Source of the DNA: Deltaproteobacteria bacterium
GTDB lineage: Bacteria; Myxococcota; XYA12-FULL-58-9
Length of the DNA stretch: 40,420 nt
Reading direction: 5' to 3'
Assembly (NCBI GenBank): GCA_016218825.1
Contig: JACRCV010000028.1
Coordinates: 1 to 40,420 of the forward strand
The position numbers and the translations under genes were made by a program. This document shows positions 9,001 through 16,700 of this stretch, one piece after another. The notes beneath the pieces were generated by a model. It did not search any database and was not told the origin of the DNA. It saw only the letters and a list, made by a program, of their open reading frames with translations. Position 1 is the stretch's first letter. The number at the start of each line of letters is the position of its first letter.

Positions 9001-9782
9001 GCGGTCGTAGGGCTGGCGTCTTCTGTGCCGTCGGCGGGAGAGATCTGCTGCACCGCCGGCGCCTGCACGTCGGCGCCGGTCGCGACGATGAAGCGGCCCT
9101 GGTAAGCCGCCGGTAACGTCAGCCCCGAGATCGAGGCCACCCGCTGCGTGACCACCACCGTCATCTCCTGACCCGCGGGGTAGGCGGAAAGAGGCGTGAA
9201 CACCGCGAGGTTGCCGCCTTCGACGCCGACATAACCGGGGATGACGCTGTGACCGGCGCGGACGTAGAGCTGGGACGGAGTCACGGTGTCGGGCTGCAGC
9301 GGCTCGGAGAAGGCCACCACCACGGGGGCGAGCGGCCCGACGCCGTAGGCGCCGCTCTGGGGGGTCTGCGCCACGACGTCCAACTGGCGGTAGCCACGGA
9401 CCACGACCGCGTCCGGGAGACCCTGCAGGCCGCCTTCGGTCACCACCAGCCGGAAGACGTAGTCGCCGGCCACGTCGACTCGCACCCTCGGGCTCGCCGC
9501 TTGGATGTTGCTCAAGCTGGCGGTGCTGCCGGCGGGGGTCGAGATCACCGACCACTCGAACGCCAGCGCCACCGCCGCGGCGCCGTTTCGGGAATGGCTC
9601 CCCGAGCCGTCGAGGATCACTTCGGCGCCGACCCGCACGATCTGGTCGAGCCCGGCGTCGGATACGGGTGGCAGCGGTGGGGTCGCGGGCTTCGCGCAAG
9701 CCAGGATCCAGCCCGCGGCCAACGCCGCGAGATAGAAGCCAAACTGCGCCGTGAACGGGCTACGTCGGTGGGATGGTTGCAT
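6093..9782 (-). CDS. Large surface lipoprotein: PKD-like, SbsA-type Ig, Calx-beta-like and lamin-tail domains
   Basis: This 1229-residue protein starts with a basic n-region, a hydrophobic stretch and a lipobox ending ILAC (lipidated Cys29). Next come a PKD-like domain (about 35-135), three SbsA-type Ig-like (Big_5) domains (about 135-460; signatures VVVAFSEPL, VVVAFDEPV, IAVTFSEAV), a beta module (GRSGVFSG), three Calx-beta-like repeats of about 110 residues (each with a VTGVDD/VTGVND strand), a TDEY/AGAFDC module and a C-terminal LTD domain (NVVINEVVVDP, DQWIELENLG) ending ATIGAANP. ATG 9782 is preferred over one 13 codons upstream because it places the basic residues and hydrophobic core correctly. 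The layout mirrors the 1-1518 protein. It is probably exposed at the outer membrane and may bind calcium; that is inferred from the families. Confidence 0.85.
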   Translation of the reverse strand: MQPSHRRSPFTAQFGFYLAALAAGWILACAKPATPPLPPVSDAGLDQIVRVGAEVILDGSGSHSRNGAAAVALAFEWSVISTPAGSTASLSNIQAASPRVRVDVAGDYVFRLVVTEGGLQGLPDAVVVRGYRQLDVVAQTPQSGAYGVGPLAPVVVAFSEPLQPDTVTPSQLYVRAGHSVIPGYVGVEGGNLAVFTPLSAYPAGQEMTVVVTQRVASISGLTLPAAYQGRFIVATGADVQAPAVQQISPADGTEDASPTTAVVVAFDEPVDAASATADDDADGCPDHLPLFDSTSTCVAGTVTLGGGGTRATFAPQTSLVAGASYTIVATTAITDLALNPLLLETRASFTVTTAVDTTPPTVDAIYPGNDYQDAPIGARIAVTFSEAVAPATVTTGSVFVTQGSTPVAAAVTLAVDRRTAVLEAVALFSPSTSYTITVKGSGAAPVTDAGGTSLDGDRNGSPGGDSVTSFRTTATPTRSGSFTVPATISPGVTINVSLSDADLDRTVARDTVHVRARSSAGEQEDVTLLETLGRSGVFSGQLRTAFLVGAGTDNDATMNVVVGSVVTLEYLDELSAAGVQAYVRASVAAVSSGAAVIVSTISGDTSETGGTATFVVSLATQPTATTTVNLDSNDHAEGVVNKTSLVFTAATWSTPQLVTVTGVDDFVDDGDQAYAIVFAATASADPAYSGLTPATLDLFNVDNDVVGINVSAAVGSTTEAGGTATFTIVLATQPSADVTVFFDSDTPSEGTVSSTSLTFTTSDWASVRTVTMTGVNDSIDDGNQTYNIVFTPTASADSAYDTLTPAGVLVTNVDNDTAGYVVFPTGVSTSENGATAIFTIKLLSEPTADVVVSFDSNDLGEGTVSATSLTFTALNWSSTQSVTVTGVNDTAQDGNQTYAIAFALTASSDALYAAIKPADIGATNLEVGSNGVPAIVQTSFTLGTGISVRMNGDTDEYTNLTVTPGDDAVSVTLTTSIDTETVTLAESLTTAGAFDCSFGGCFVRTAEAGTGTNGNGILEAVADDIVTLSYTDPMRDNGTTGVNATDTATALAASCVNVVINEVVVDPKQDWSGSGFTNPAGGGTIDAGDQWIELENLGCVVDLTTEGLKLVMSDATPYTYDFVTDDGQVLVFSAGSATNFPTGAYLAIGLPAGSGSMTTDVWVHLDWMQAGGTAIADEVALGNSVGGDGDGANNIAGTATDTTDEAARRNPDGTGAFGKGAATIGAANP

Positions 9783-9870
9783 TACCCTCGGAAGGATAGC
9801 CAGTTGCCAACACCACGGCAACTTATCTCACGGGTAGCGAGGGCAAGACGGCAGGCGCGATTCGACCGGC

Positions 9871-10014
9871 TCAGCTCTTCGCTTTGCTCTCACCGAACAA
9901 CGCCGCCCGGGTCGGCGTCGAGCCGTGCTTCTCGAGCTGCTGCTTGCGCTTCTTGCCGGCTTTCTTCGCCTTGATGCGGTTGCGTTGCATGTAGACACGG
10001 GTCGGTGAGGCCAT
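9871..10014 (-). CDS. Small basic protein, 47 residues
   Basis: A short open frame begins MASPTRVYMQRNRIKAKK, is dense in Lys/Arg in residues 11-29 (KAKKAGKKRKQQ) and ends GSTPTRAALFGESKAKS. The start is well supported: AGGAG lies 6 bases before the ATG. The composition suggests a nucleic-acid- or ribosome-associated protein. Similar tiny basic proteins with a basic first half and a 'GST-R-ALFGE' tail occur, from memory, in myxobacteria, but I cannot name a characterised family. It stands alone, about 90 bases upstream of the surface lipoprotein gene on the same strand and divergent from the operon at 10152. A consensus -35 box lies upstream. Confidence 0.7.
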   Translation of the reverse strand: MASPTRVYMQRNRIKAKKAGKKRKQQLEKHGSTPTRAALFGESKAKS

Positions 10015-10054
10015 GATGCGCTCCTATGCCAAAGCCACGAGGGCCGGGTCCGGG

Positions 10055-10083
10055 AGAGAACTGCAAGCATGGGCATTTGTCAA
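10055..10083 (-). promoter_or_regulatory. Candidate promoter for the 47-residue protein gene
   Basis: Read on the minus strand there is a perfect TTGACA (10083-10078), a 17-base spacer and a weak TTCTCT at the -10 position. It would start transcription about 30 bases before the small gene. The strong -35 and the right distance support it; the poor -10 does not. Confidence 0.3.
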
Positions 10084-10151
10084 GCGCCGGTGCTATGGTC
10101 CCACGCTCATAATTCCTCCCGGCCCGAACAACTACATAGGCGAGGGCGCAG

Positions 10152-11147
10152 ATGACGGTCAGCGCGGTGGTGGCGGTCGTGGTACTCGCACCTACACCCG
10201 CCCACGCCGATCGGGCGCCGGAGGGGCGAAAAGTGGCCTTGACCATCGTCATTCCCGACACGGCGGTAGCGCGGGACGTCGAGGCGTTTCTCTGCGACCG
10301 AGCCCAGGAGACCTTCGGGGCCGATTGCCACGCCGCGGCCACCGCCCAAGCCTGGGAGGTCGGCGTCAGCCTGAGGTGGCAACAGGTCGGCCGCATCGCG
10401 GTGCACATCCAGGACGAAGCCGGCGTCCTCGCGAGCCGCGTCATCGAGGTCGAGGACCCCGGCGCCGCCAAGCTCACCTTGTGGCTACTCCTGCGGGCCA
10501 CCCTCAGACGAGCTCTCGCCGAGCCGGGTCGGGTGCCCGCGAACGCCGCCGCGCGTCGCGCCGACGGGGTGTCAGCGCCGCGCGTCGGTACGCTCGCGGC
10601 TCCAGCCGTCAGCCGTTCGAGCGTCACGGAGGTCGCGGCTCCGGTGCCGTCAGGGACCCCGGGGGCGGTCGGATTCGCGGTCGTGGCCGGGGTGTTCGTC
10701 GAAGACCCGAGGCTGTTCGCGCTCGGGCCGTCGTTCTCCTGTTGGTGGCAGGCGCGCCCCGGTCTGGTGGTGGGCGCCGATCTCGGCTACCGCCTGGCGC
10801 CCGGGGTGGTGACGGCCGCGGGCGACGTCGGGCTCGTGATCCACCACGTCCCGGTGGGCGTGATGGCCGGCCTCGAGAGCGACGGGCCGGTGCGCTTCGG
10901 CGTCGGGCTCGCGGCGACCGCAGATCCAAAGGTGCCGGTCGCCAAGAACCAAGCGCGCGTCGTCGTCGGCGTCGAGACCGGGCTCTACGGCCAGCTGCGC
11001 CTGCCGCTCACTCGGTCCGACTCGCACTTTCTGCTGCGCGCCCGGGTGGCGGGGCGCAACCTGCGGCAGCGCTACCGGGTCGCCGGCGGCGAGATCGCCG
11101 AGCGCCCCTGGAACCTCGGCCTCGACGCCGGGGTGAGCTGGCAATGA
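10152..11147 (+). CDS. Exported protein of unknown function with beta-barrel-like C-terminal half
   Basis: This 331-residue protein has an N-terminal export signal (cleavage probably after PTPAHA), though without the usual basic start. Residues 25-120 form a mixed alpha/beta domain with two Cys (FLCDRAQETFGADC). An Ala/Pro/Ser-rich linker (about 120-165) leads to a C-terminal half of alternating hydrophobic and polar strands (GLVVGADLGYRL, PVGVMAGLES, RVVVGVETGLYGQLRL), ending in VSWQ, which looks like an outer-membrane or envelope beta structure. I do not recognise a family. Its stop overlaps the start of the ECF sigma gene (ATGA), so the two are translationally coupled. It is the first gene of a five-gene unit and may be an envelope partner or sensor of the sigma/anti-sigma pair. 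Confidence 0.75.
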   Translation: MTVSAVVAVVVLAPTPAHADRAPEGRKVALTIVIPDTAVARDVEAFLCDRAQETFGADCHAAATAQAWEVGVSLRWQQVGRIAVHIQDEAGVLASRVIEVEDPGAAKLTLWLLLRATLRRALAEPGRVPANAAARRADGVSAPRVGTLAAPAVSRSSVTEVAAPVPSGTPGAVGFAVVAGVFVEDPRLFALGPSFSCWWQARPGLVVGADLGYRLAPGVVTAAGDVGLVIHHVPVGVMAGLESDGPVRFGVGLAATADPKVPVAKNQARVVVGVETGLYGQLRLPLTRSDSHFLLRARVAGRNLRQRYRVAGGEIAERPWNLGLDAGVSWQ

Positions 11148-11734
11148 GCGCCTGGTATGCGATCTTCCCCCGCCCGTCGCCGGAAGCGGTGGTGCGCGAG
11201 CACGCGCCGATGGTGCACCGCCAGCTGCGCCGCATCTTCGGCCCGCAGGCCGACATCGACGACGTCTTTCAGTCGGTGTTCGTCGAGGTGCTGCGGTCGC
11301 TGCCGACCTTCGCCGGCCGCGCCCGGCTCTCCACCTGGATCCGGCGCATCACCTGGAACGTCGCCTATCAAGAGATGCGCCTGCAGTACCGCCAGCCGAA
11401 GACCACCGCGATCGAAGACGCCGACCTGGCCCTCGGCAAGACCAACGTCGCCGAGGGCAAGGCCGCGGACCAGCAGTGCATGCGCAAGTTGTACGCGGCG
11501 CTCGACCGCCTCGACCCCAAAGAGCGCGTCGCGGTGGTGATGCACGACATCGAGGGCTGCACCCTCAAAGAGATCGCGCGTTCCCAGGGCCGGCCGCTAC
11601 AGACCATCGCCTCGCAGCTCTACGCCGGCCGCGCCCGCATCGCCGCGCACCTGCAAGGCGACGTGCTCTTCGACCTTCAGCCCGGAAAGACGGTGGCGGG
11701 CACGAGCGGCCCGCTGAAAGGCAGTACCCCATGA
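11144..11734 (+). CDS. ECF-type RNA polymerase sigma factor
   Basis: This 196-residue protein has the two ECF sigma domains. Region 2 spans about residues 15-80 (DIDDVFQSVFVEVLRSLPTF and LSTWIRRITWNVAYQEMR), which binds core polymerase and the -10 element. Region 4 spans about 108-165 (ALDRLDPKERVAVVMHDIEG, then the helix-turn-helix TLKEIARSQGRPLQTIASQL), which reads the -35 element. A short tail of about 25 residues follows. The start codon overlaps the stop of the upstream exported protein, and its own stop overlaps the anti-sigma start (ATGA), the usual arrangement for balanced synthesis of sigma and inhibitor. The regulon cannot be seen, but autoregulation of this operon is usual for the class. 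Confidence 0.93.
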   Translation: MSAWYAIFPRPSPEAVVREHAPMVHRQLRRIFGPQADIDDVFQSVFVEVLRSLPTFAGRARLSTWIRRITWNVAYQEMRLQYRQPKTTAIEDADLALGKTNVAEGKAADQQCMRKLYAALDRLDPKERVAVVMHDIEGCTLKEIARSQGRPLQTIASQLYAGRARIAAHLQGDVLFDLQPGKTVAGTSGPLKGSTP

Positions 11735-13044
11735 CCGAGCTGTGCATCGAGCTTCGCGCGGCGATGTTCTCGTACCTGCAAGGCAGCCTCGTCGGTTTGG
11801 AGAAGGCGCGGCTCGAGGGCCACCTCTCCGGCTGCGAGCGCTGTCGGATGCTGCGCGACACCTTGGGGCGCGGGCTTCGAGCGGCTCAGGAGCACCAAGG
11901 CGAGCTCGAGCCCGAGCACCTCAAACGCCTGCTGGCGCGCTTGTCCCCCTACGTCGAAGCGCAGACGGTGCGCGAGCGGCGCCACGACCTCGCCTGGTCC
12001 GGGGTCGGTGTGGCGGTGACCGCGCTCGCGGTGCTCGCGATCGTCTGGGGCATCCGGCGCTTCGAGGCCGCTGACGCCGTCGCGACGACCCCGGCGCCGT
12101 CGCCGGCGGTCGCGGTCGCGCCGCCGACGCTCCTCGAGCCGAGCGGCGCGGTCGGCGTGGTGGAGCTCAACCCGACGCCGTTCGTGCGCCTCATCGCCGC
12201 GTCCGGTTGGGACGGTCAGGTGCAGGTGGCCGGCCGTCGGGTGGTCGTCGCGATGTCGAAGGGCTTCGTGGCGGCCTCGTTTGTCGGTGGGCACGGTCGG
12301 ACCCTGCGCGTCGCGACGCCGAACGCCGCCGTCGACGTGGTCGGCACCCGTTTCTTGGTGGCGGCGGGGCCGCAAGGCGCGACGACGATCGCGGTCGCCG
12401 AGGGCCGGCTGCGGGTGCGGGTCGGCGTCCGGGTGTGGCAGGTGGGCGACGGCGAGCAACACGCCTATGGCGCCGACGGTGAGGAGCTGGCGCTCGTTGC
12501 CGCCCCCGGCCTCGGGCACTTGGACGCCGCCGCGCTCCTCGCGCATCACGCGCCCGCAAAGAGGCCGGAAAGGCCGGGGCCGCCGCCGCGGTCGGACCAG
12601 GGGTCAGAGGCGGAGGCCGGGGTGTTTCCTGACGTTCTGGAGCAGCTCGAGCACGCCGAACGTCTCGCCGACCGCGGGCAGCCGGACGCGGCGTTCACGA
12701 TCTACGACTCCTGCGTCAGCGACGCCGCCGAGGCCTACGCGCCGTACCGGCAGTTGTGCCGCCTGGAGATGGCGCGCTTGTTGGGCTTCCGGTTGGGCAA
12801 GATCGAGCGCGCCCGTGACTCGTTTCGCCGCCTCGCCGGCGACACCACCACCGAGGTCGGACGCCAGGCGACGTTGGCGCTCTGCGAGCTCGACCTCGCC
12901 ACCAACCCCTGCCGTGCGGTCGCTTGCCTCGAGCGCATCGACGCCGACCTGACCCATCCACCGGAGCTGCGGCGCGAGGCCGTGCGGCTCTCCGGTCAGT
13001 GGCGCGTGGGCGCCGGCGGCTGCGAGAACAAGGGGCGCGACTAG
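11731..13044 (+). CDS. Membrane anti-sigma factor with zinc-finger, FecR-like and TPR-like parts
   Basis: This 437-residue protein begins with an anti-sigma zinc-finger of the HC2 type (H31-x3-C35-x2-C38), which should hold the sigma factor at 11144 on the membrane. One membrane span follows (about residues 87-109, VAVTALAVLAIVW), then an Ala/Pro linker. A FecR-like periplasmic domain comes next (about 150-250; LRVATPNAAVDVVGTRFLV and TTIAVAEGRLRVRV). The C-terminal part (about 290-425) is helical and TPR-like (ERLADRGQPDAAFTIYDSC, GKIERARDSFRRLAGD). FecR domains usually receive signals from an outer-membrane protein, which makes the exported proteins in this operon candidate partners. The gene overlaps the sigma gene by 4 bases and abuts the next gene with no gap. 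Confidence 0.88.
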   Translation: MTELCIELRAAMFSYLQGSLVGLEKARLEGHLSGCERCRMLRDTLGRGLRAAQEHQGELEPEHLKRLLARLSPYVEAQTVRERRHDLAWSGVGVAVTALAVLAIVWGIRRFEAADAVATTPAPSPAVAVAPPTLLEPSGAVGVVELNPTPFVRLIAASGWDGQVQVAGRRVVVAMSKGFVAASFVGGHGRTLRVATPNAAVDVVGTRFLVAAGPQGATTIAVAEGRLRVRVGVRVWQVGDGEQHAYGADGEELALVAAPGLGHLDAAALLAHHAPAKRPERPGPPPRSDQGSEAEAGVFPDVLEQLEHAERLADRGQPDAAFTIYDSCVSDAAEAYAPYRQLCRLEMARLLGFRLGKIERARDSFRRLAGDTTTEVGRQATLALCELDLATNPCRAVACLERIDADLTHPPELRREAVRLSGQWRVGAGGCENKGRD

Positions 13045-13662
13045 ATGCAGGTCGACTCCAACATCGGCGCGCTGCTCGTGACCGCCCTGCTCGGGCCGAG
13101 TTGCGGCTGTGTGGTGCAGGTCGTCGATCTGCAGAGCGACGCCGCCGCGGACGACACCGACGCCTGCCCCGCGGGGACCCGCCGCCACCCCGAGACCGGC
13201 GCCTGCGTGCCCTGCGAGACCTTGCCGCCGCCCGAGGGCGTCTGCCCGTGCGCCGCCCTGTACCACACCGCGCCGTTTCCCTATTGCACCGGTCCCGAGA
13301 GCTATTACGTCTGTCTGCCGTGCCGCGGCGGTCTCGACGCCTGCATCGCATTGACGATCGCCGGTCCCGGCGAGCTGGGGCGGCTTGGGACCACCCGCGA
13401 CTGCGGTCGGGTCCTCGATTGTTGCAGCATGCTCGCCGCGGACAGCGAGGCGCCGTTCGCGTGCTGTCCGTGCGGCAGCGGCATCACCTGCGCCGCCGAT
13501 CCTCGGGCGCCGGGCGAGCTCGTGGTCAGCTGTGACCCGTTTCCGATGTGTTGCGGCGGCGATGCCAGTTGCCCGAGCTTCGCCTGCGCCGAAGCGTGCG
13601 GGCCGCCGGGGACCACGGGGTTCGACGCCTGCTGTGCCGATTGCGGCTGCTTGCCGGGATGA
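13045..13662 (+). CDS. Cys-rich secreted protein
   Basis: This 205-residue protein contains about 28 cysteines, often as CC, CxC or CxxC (VPCE, VCPC, DCC, FACCPC, PMCCGG, DACCADCGC). This points to a disulfide-stabilised protein outside the cytoplasm. The N-terminus has a hydrophobic stretch (IGALLVTALLGPSCGC) that could be an export signal. The Cys after GPS might be lipidated, but the lipobox is poor. The ATG follows directly on the stop of the anti-sigma gene. No family recognised. Its composition resembles the Cys-rich parts of the giant lipoprotein downstream, so the two may act together at the surface. Confidence 0.75.
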   Translation: MQVDSNIGALLVTALLGPSCGCVVQVVDLQSDAAADDTDACPAGTRRHPETGACVPCETLPPPEGVCPCAALYHTAPFPYCTGPESYYVCLPCRGGLDACIALTIAGPGELGRLGTTRDCGRVLDCCSMLAADSEAPFACCPCGSGITCAADPRAPGELVVSCDPFPMCCGGDASCPSFACAEACGPPGTTGFDACCADCGCLPG

Positions 13663-13685
13663 GGCGCGCGCGAAAGCGTGCGCCT
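13662..13685 (+). terminator. Strong hairpin with GAAA tetraloop between the operon and the giant lipoprotein gene
   Basis: Two 10-base arms (AGGCGCGCGC at 13662-13671 and GCGTGCGCCT at 13676-13685) pair completely, with one G-U pair, around the GNRA loop GAAA. It begins at the last base of the Cys-rich gene's stop codon and lies 63 bases before the giant gene. No U-tract follows, so it may be an RNA-stability or attenuation element rather than a full terminator. Confidence 0.55.
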
Positions 13686-13748
13686 GGAGGGAAGGTTGTG
13701 GTACCACTTCAGTCTGCGGCTGTGACGAAGCCGAGCCAGGAGATCGCC

Positions 13749-16700
13749 GTGAGATGGTCACGCTACGCTGTTGTTGCTCTGTCGCTGTTCCTCGCCCACT
13801 GCAGCAACGAAACCTCGAGCGGTCGGTTCTGCTACGGTGATGGGCTGTGCGTCGAGGCCGACGGTGCCATCGTCGACGTCAACGGCAAGCCGCGGGACGG
13901 CGGTGACCAGACGGTCGGCGACTCCGGCCCCGGCGACCTCGGCGGCGACGACTCCGGACCGGTGCAGCCGGTGTGCGTGTGCGCGCCGAGCGGGACCGAC
14001 CAGGACGGCGACTGCATCGCCGACACGCTGGAGACCGCGCACGGCAACTCCGATCCCACGAAGCCGGACACCGACGGCGACGGGGTCGGCGACGGCTGCG
14101 AAGACCGCAACCAGGACGGCGTGCGGCAGTCGAGCGAGATGGATCCACAGCGGACCGACACCGACAGCGACCTCATCCCCGACGGCCTCGAAGACGCCAA
14201 CCACAACGGCCGCTTCGACGCCGGCGAGACCAGCGCCTTGAGGGCCGACACCGACTTCGACGGCATCGCCGACGGCACCGAGGACAAGAATCACAACGGT
14301 GCGGTGGACATGTGGGCCGCGCACGATCCGCTGACCGATCTGAACGACAACGGCTGCTTCGACCTCGGCGAGCCGACCGAGACCAACCCGCGCCCCGGCG
14401 ACACCGACAACGACGGCATGGCCGACGACAGCGAGGACCGGAACAAGAACGGCGTCTGCGATCTGGGCGAGACCTGCGCCGGCGTCGCCGACACCGACTG
14501 CGACCTGCTCGCCGACGGCAAGGAAGACCGGAACCACAACGGCCAGATCAACTCCAACGAGACCGATCCGTTGAACCCCGACACCGACGGCGACGGCATC
14601 CCGGACGGCGTCGAGGACGAGAACCGCAACGGCAACTGGGACATCGGCACCGAGACCAGCCCGCAGCGTCTCGACACCGACGGCGACGGCATCTTGGACG
14701 GCGTCGAAGACGCCAACCACAACGGCCGCGTCGACCCGTTCACCGACCTGAACGGCAACGGCGCCTGGGACGACGGCGAGGCCGGCGGCGAGAGCAACCC
14801 GCGCCTCGCCGACGGCGACGGCGACGGCATCCCCGACGGCATCGAGGACGGCGACAAGGACGGCACCTGCGCGACCCGATACGAGCTCGATCCATACGGC
14901 TCCGGGGCGACGGTGCGGGCGTTGGTCGAGACCTGCGCGTTCCTGCTCGACAGCGACGGCGACGGCATCCCCGACGGCACCGAAGACGCCAACCGCGACG
15001 GCCGCCACGACATCGGCGAGACCGACCCCCGCTATCGCGACTCCGACTTCGACGGGCTCAGCGACGGCTGCCCGCTCGGCGCCGATCCAAAGACCTGTGA
15101 GGACAAGAACAACAACGGCATCCCGGAGTCCGGCGAGACCAGTCCGCTCACCGCGGACAGCGACGGCGACAGCCTGAGCGACGGTTGCGAGGTTCGTTTC
15201 GATCCCATCAACTGCACGACCGCCGACTGCAGCATCGATCCGCTCTCCGAGGACACCGACGGCGACGGCTACGCTGACGGCGAGGAGGACCTGAACCACA
15301 ACTGCGTGTTCGAGGAGTCGCTGGGCGAGAAAGATCCGCGGGTATTCAACCCGGCTCCGGATTTCGGGACTCCGGACCGTGCGGTGTACAACGTCTGCGC
15401 CACCCAGAACCTGAAGCCGCTCACCTTCGCGTCCAGCAACCGTCTGACGCACGACTACAAGCTGGCGTTCGAGGTGGAGTACGACGACGCCGCGGCGACC
15501 AACCAGAAGGCGTACGACGTTCGTCCCTACGGCAAAGATCTCAACGGCGGCGGCTTCCAGGTCGCAGACCCCGCCGACGCCCTCTTCGGGCACGCCTTCC
15601 AGTCGCCGAAGGAGGTTTGGGATCCGGCGCTGGCGCAGGTCACCAACCGCGACGTGTACGGCTTCATCGCCGTCACCACCACCGCCGGCTCGGTGACCCT
15701 CGAGGACGCGCTCGTGGCGCTACGGGCGGCGATCGAGACCGCTCTCGAGCCCGGCAGCACCAACCTCACGTCGCTCCCCGGCGAGGGCACCCGCACCGCG
15801 CACGACGATGCGCCGACCTTCCGCATCGACCGCGCCCAGCTCAAGGACCGACTGCACCTCGGCGGCACCGGCGTCAAGCACTCGGCGCTCGCGGTGCGCA
15901 ACACCATCCTGCGCGCGGCGCTCACCGCATTCGACCCGAACGCGCTCGGCGTCGGCACTGCGTGTCCGATCGGCGACGAGTGCGCGCCCGGCGACATCTG
16001 CGTCAACGGCGCCTGCGAGAGCGCGATGCCCGCCAACGTCTTGCAGCAGGACATCGACGCCACCGGCGCTGCGATGCCGATCACCTGTCCGACCTCGCCG
16101 CTGTGTCACAACGACTTCTCGCTCGAGATCGAAGGCGTGATGCGCCTCGACCGCAAGACCCGCCTCGGCAACGACGGCCAGATCGTCCTCGACCAGACGG
16201 CGGGCCAACCGGAGCTGGTGTTCGTCGTCGCGCTGACCCCGGACGAGTCGGCGGCCGGGGGCCCCGCGGCGCGGTTGCACGAAGATCAGCTCACCCGCCT
16301 CGACGACCTGACCGGCGGCTCGGCGTTGGCGCGCTTCGCGGCCGAGACCTCGAAGACCTGCGAGAAGAAGCCGCAGCAGAAGGCGCGGGCCGACGTGCTC
16401 TGGGTGGTCGACGACTCGCGCTCGATGCAGCAGATCATCGTCAGGCTGCAGAAGGCCGCCGCCGCGGCGCAGGCGGTGCTCACCGCCAACTCCGAGATCG
16501 TCGACTACCGCGTCGCGATGACCACCACCAACGGCTCGGTGGGCTACCGCGCCGAGTGCATGGCGCAGTGCGCCGGCACCTGCTGCGGGCCGACGGGGGC
16601 GTGCACCGGCGCCGCCGGGACTTCGGCGGGCGACTGCGAGATTGGCTGTGTCAGTCAGGCGATGGACTGCCTGAAGGTCTGTCCCACGGCGCTCGACGGC

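Noticed and set aside
9783-9821. Earlier ATG of the large surface lipoprotein
   Set aside because: It would add 13 residues before the basic n-region of the lipoprotein signal; the internal ATG gives a normal signal.
10077-10099. Plus-strand promoter with TTGTCA and TATGGT upstream of the 10152 operon
   Set aside because: The two boxes are only 11 bases apart. TATGGT does have an extended TGC before it, but there is no -35 at the right distance, so I did not list it.
13548-13748. Upstream extension of the giant lipoprotein frame
   Set aside because: The extension overlaps the Cys-rich gene, is Arg-rich, and would bury the signal peptide. GTG 13749 has AGGAGA at the right distance.
13758-15593. 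611-codon open frame on the minus strand
   Set aside because: It is the mirror of the Asp/Gly-rich calcium repeats on the plus strand. The product is low-complexity Val/Ala/Gly without domain pattern, and the plus frame is clearly coding.
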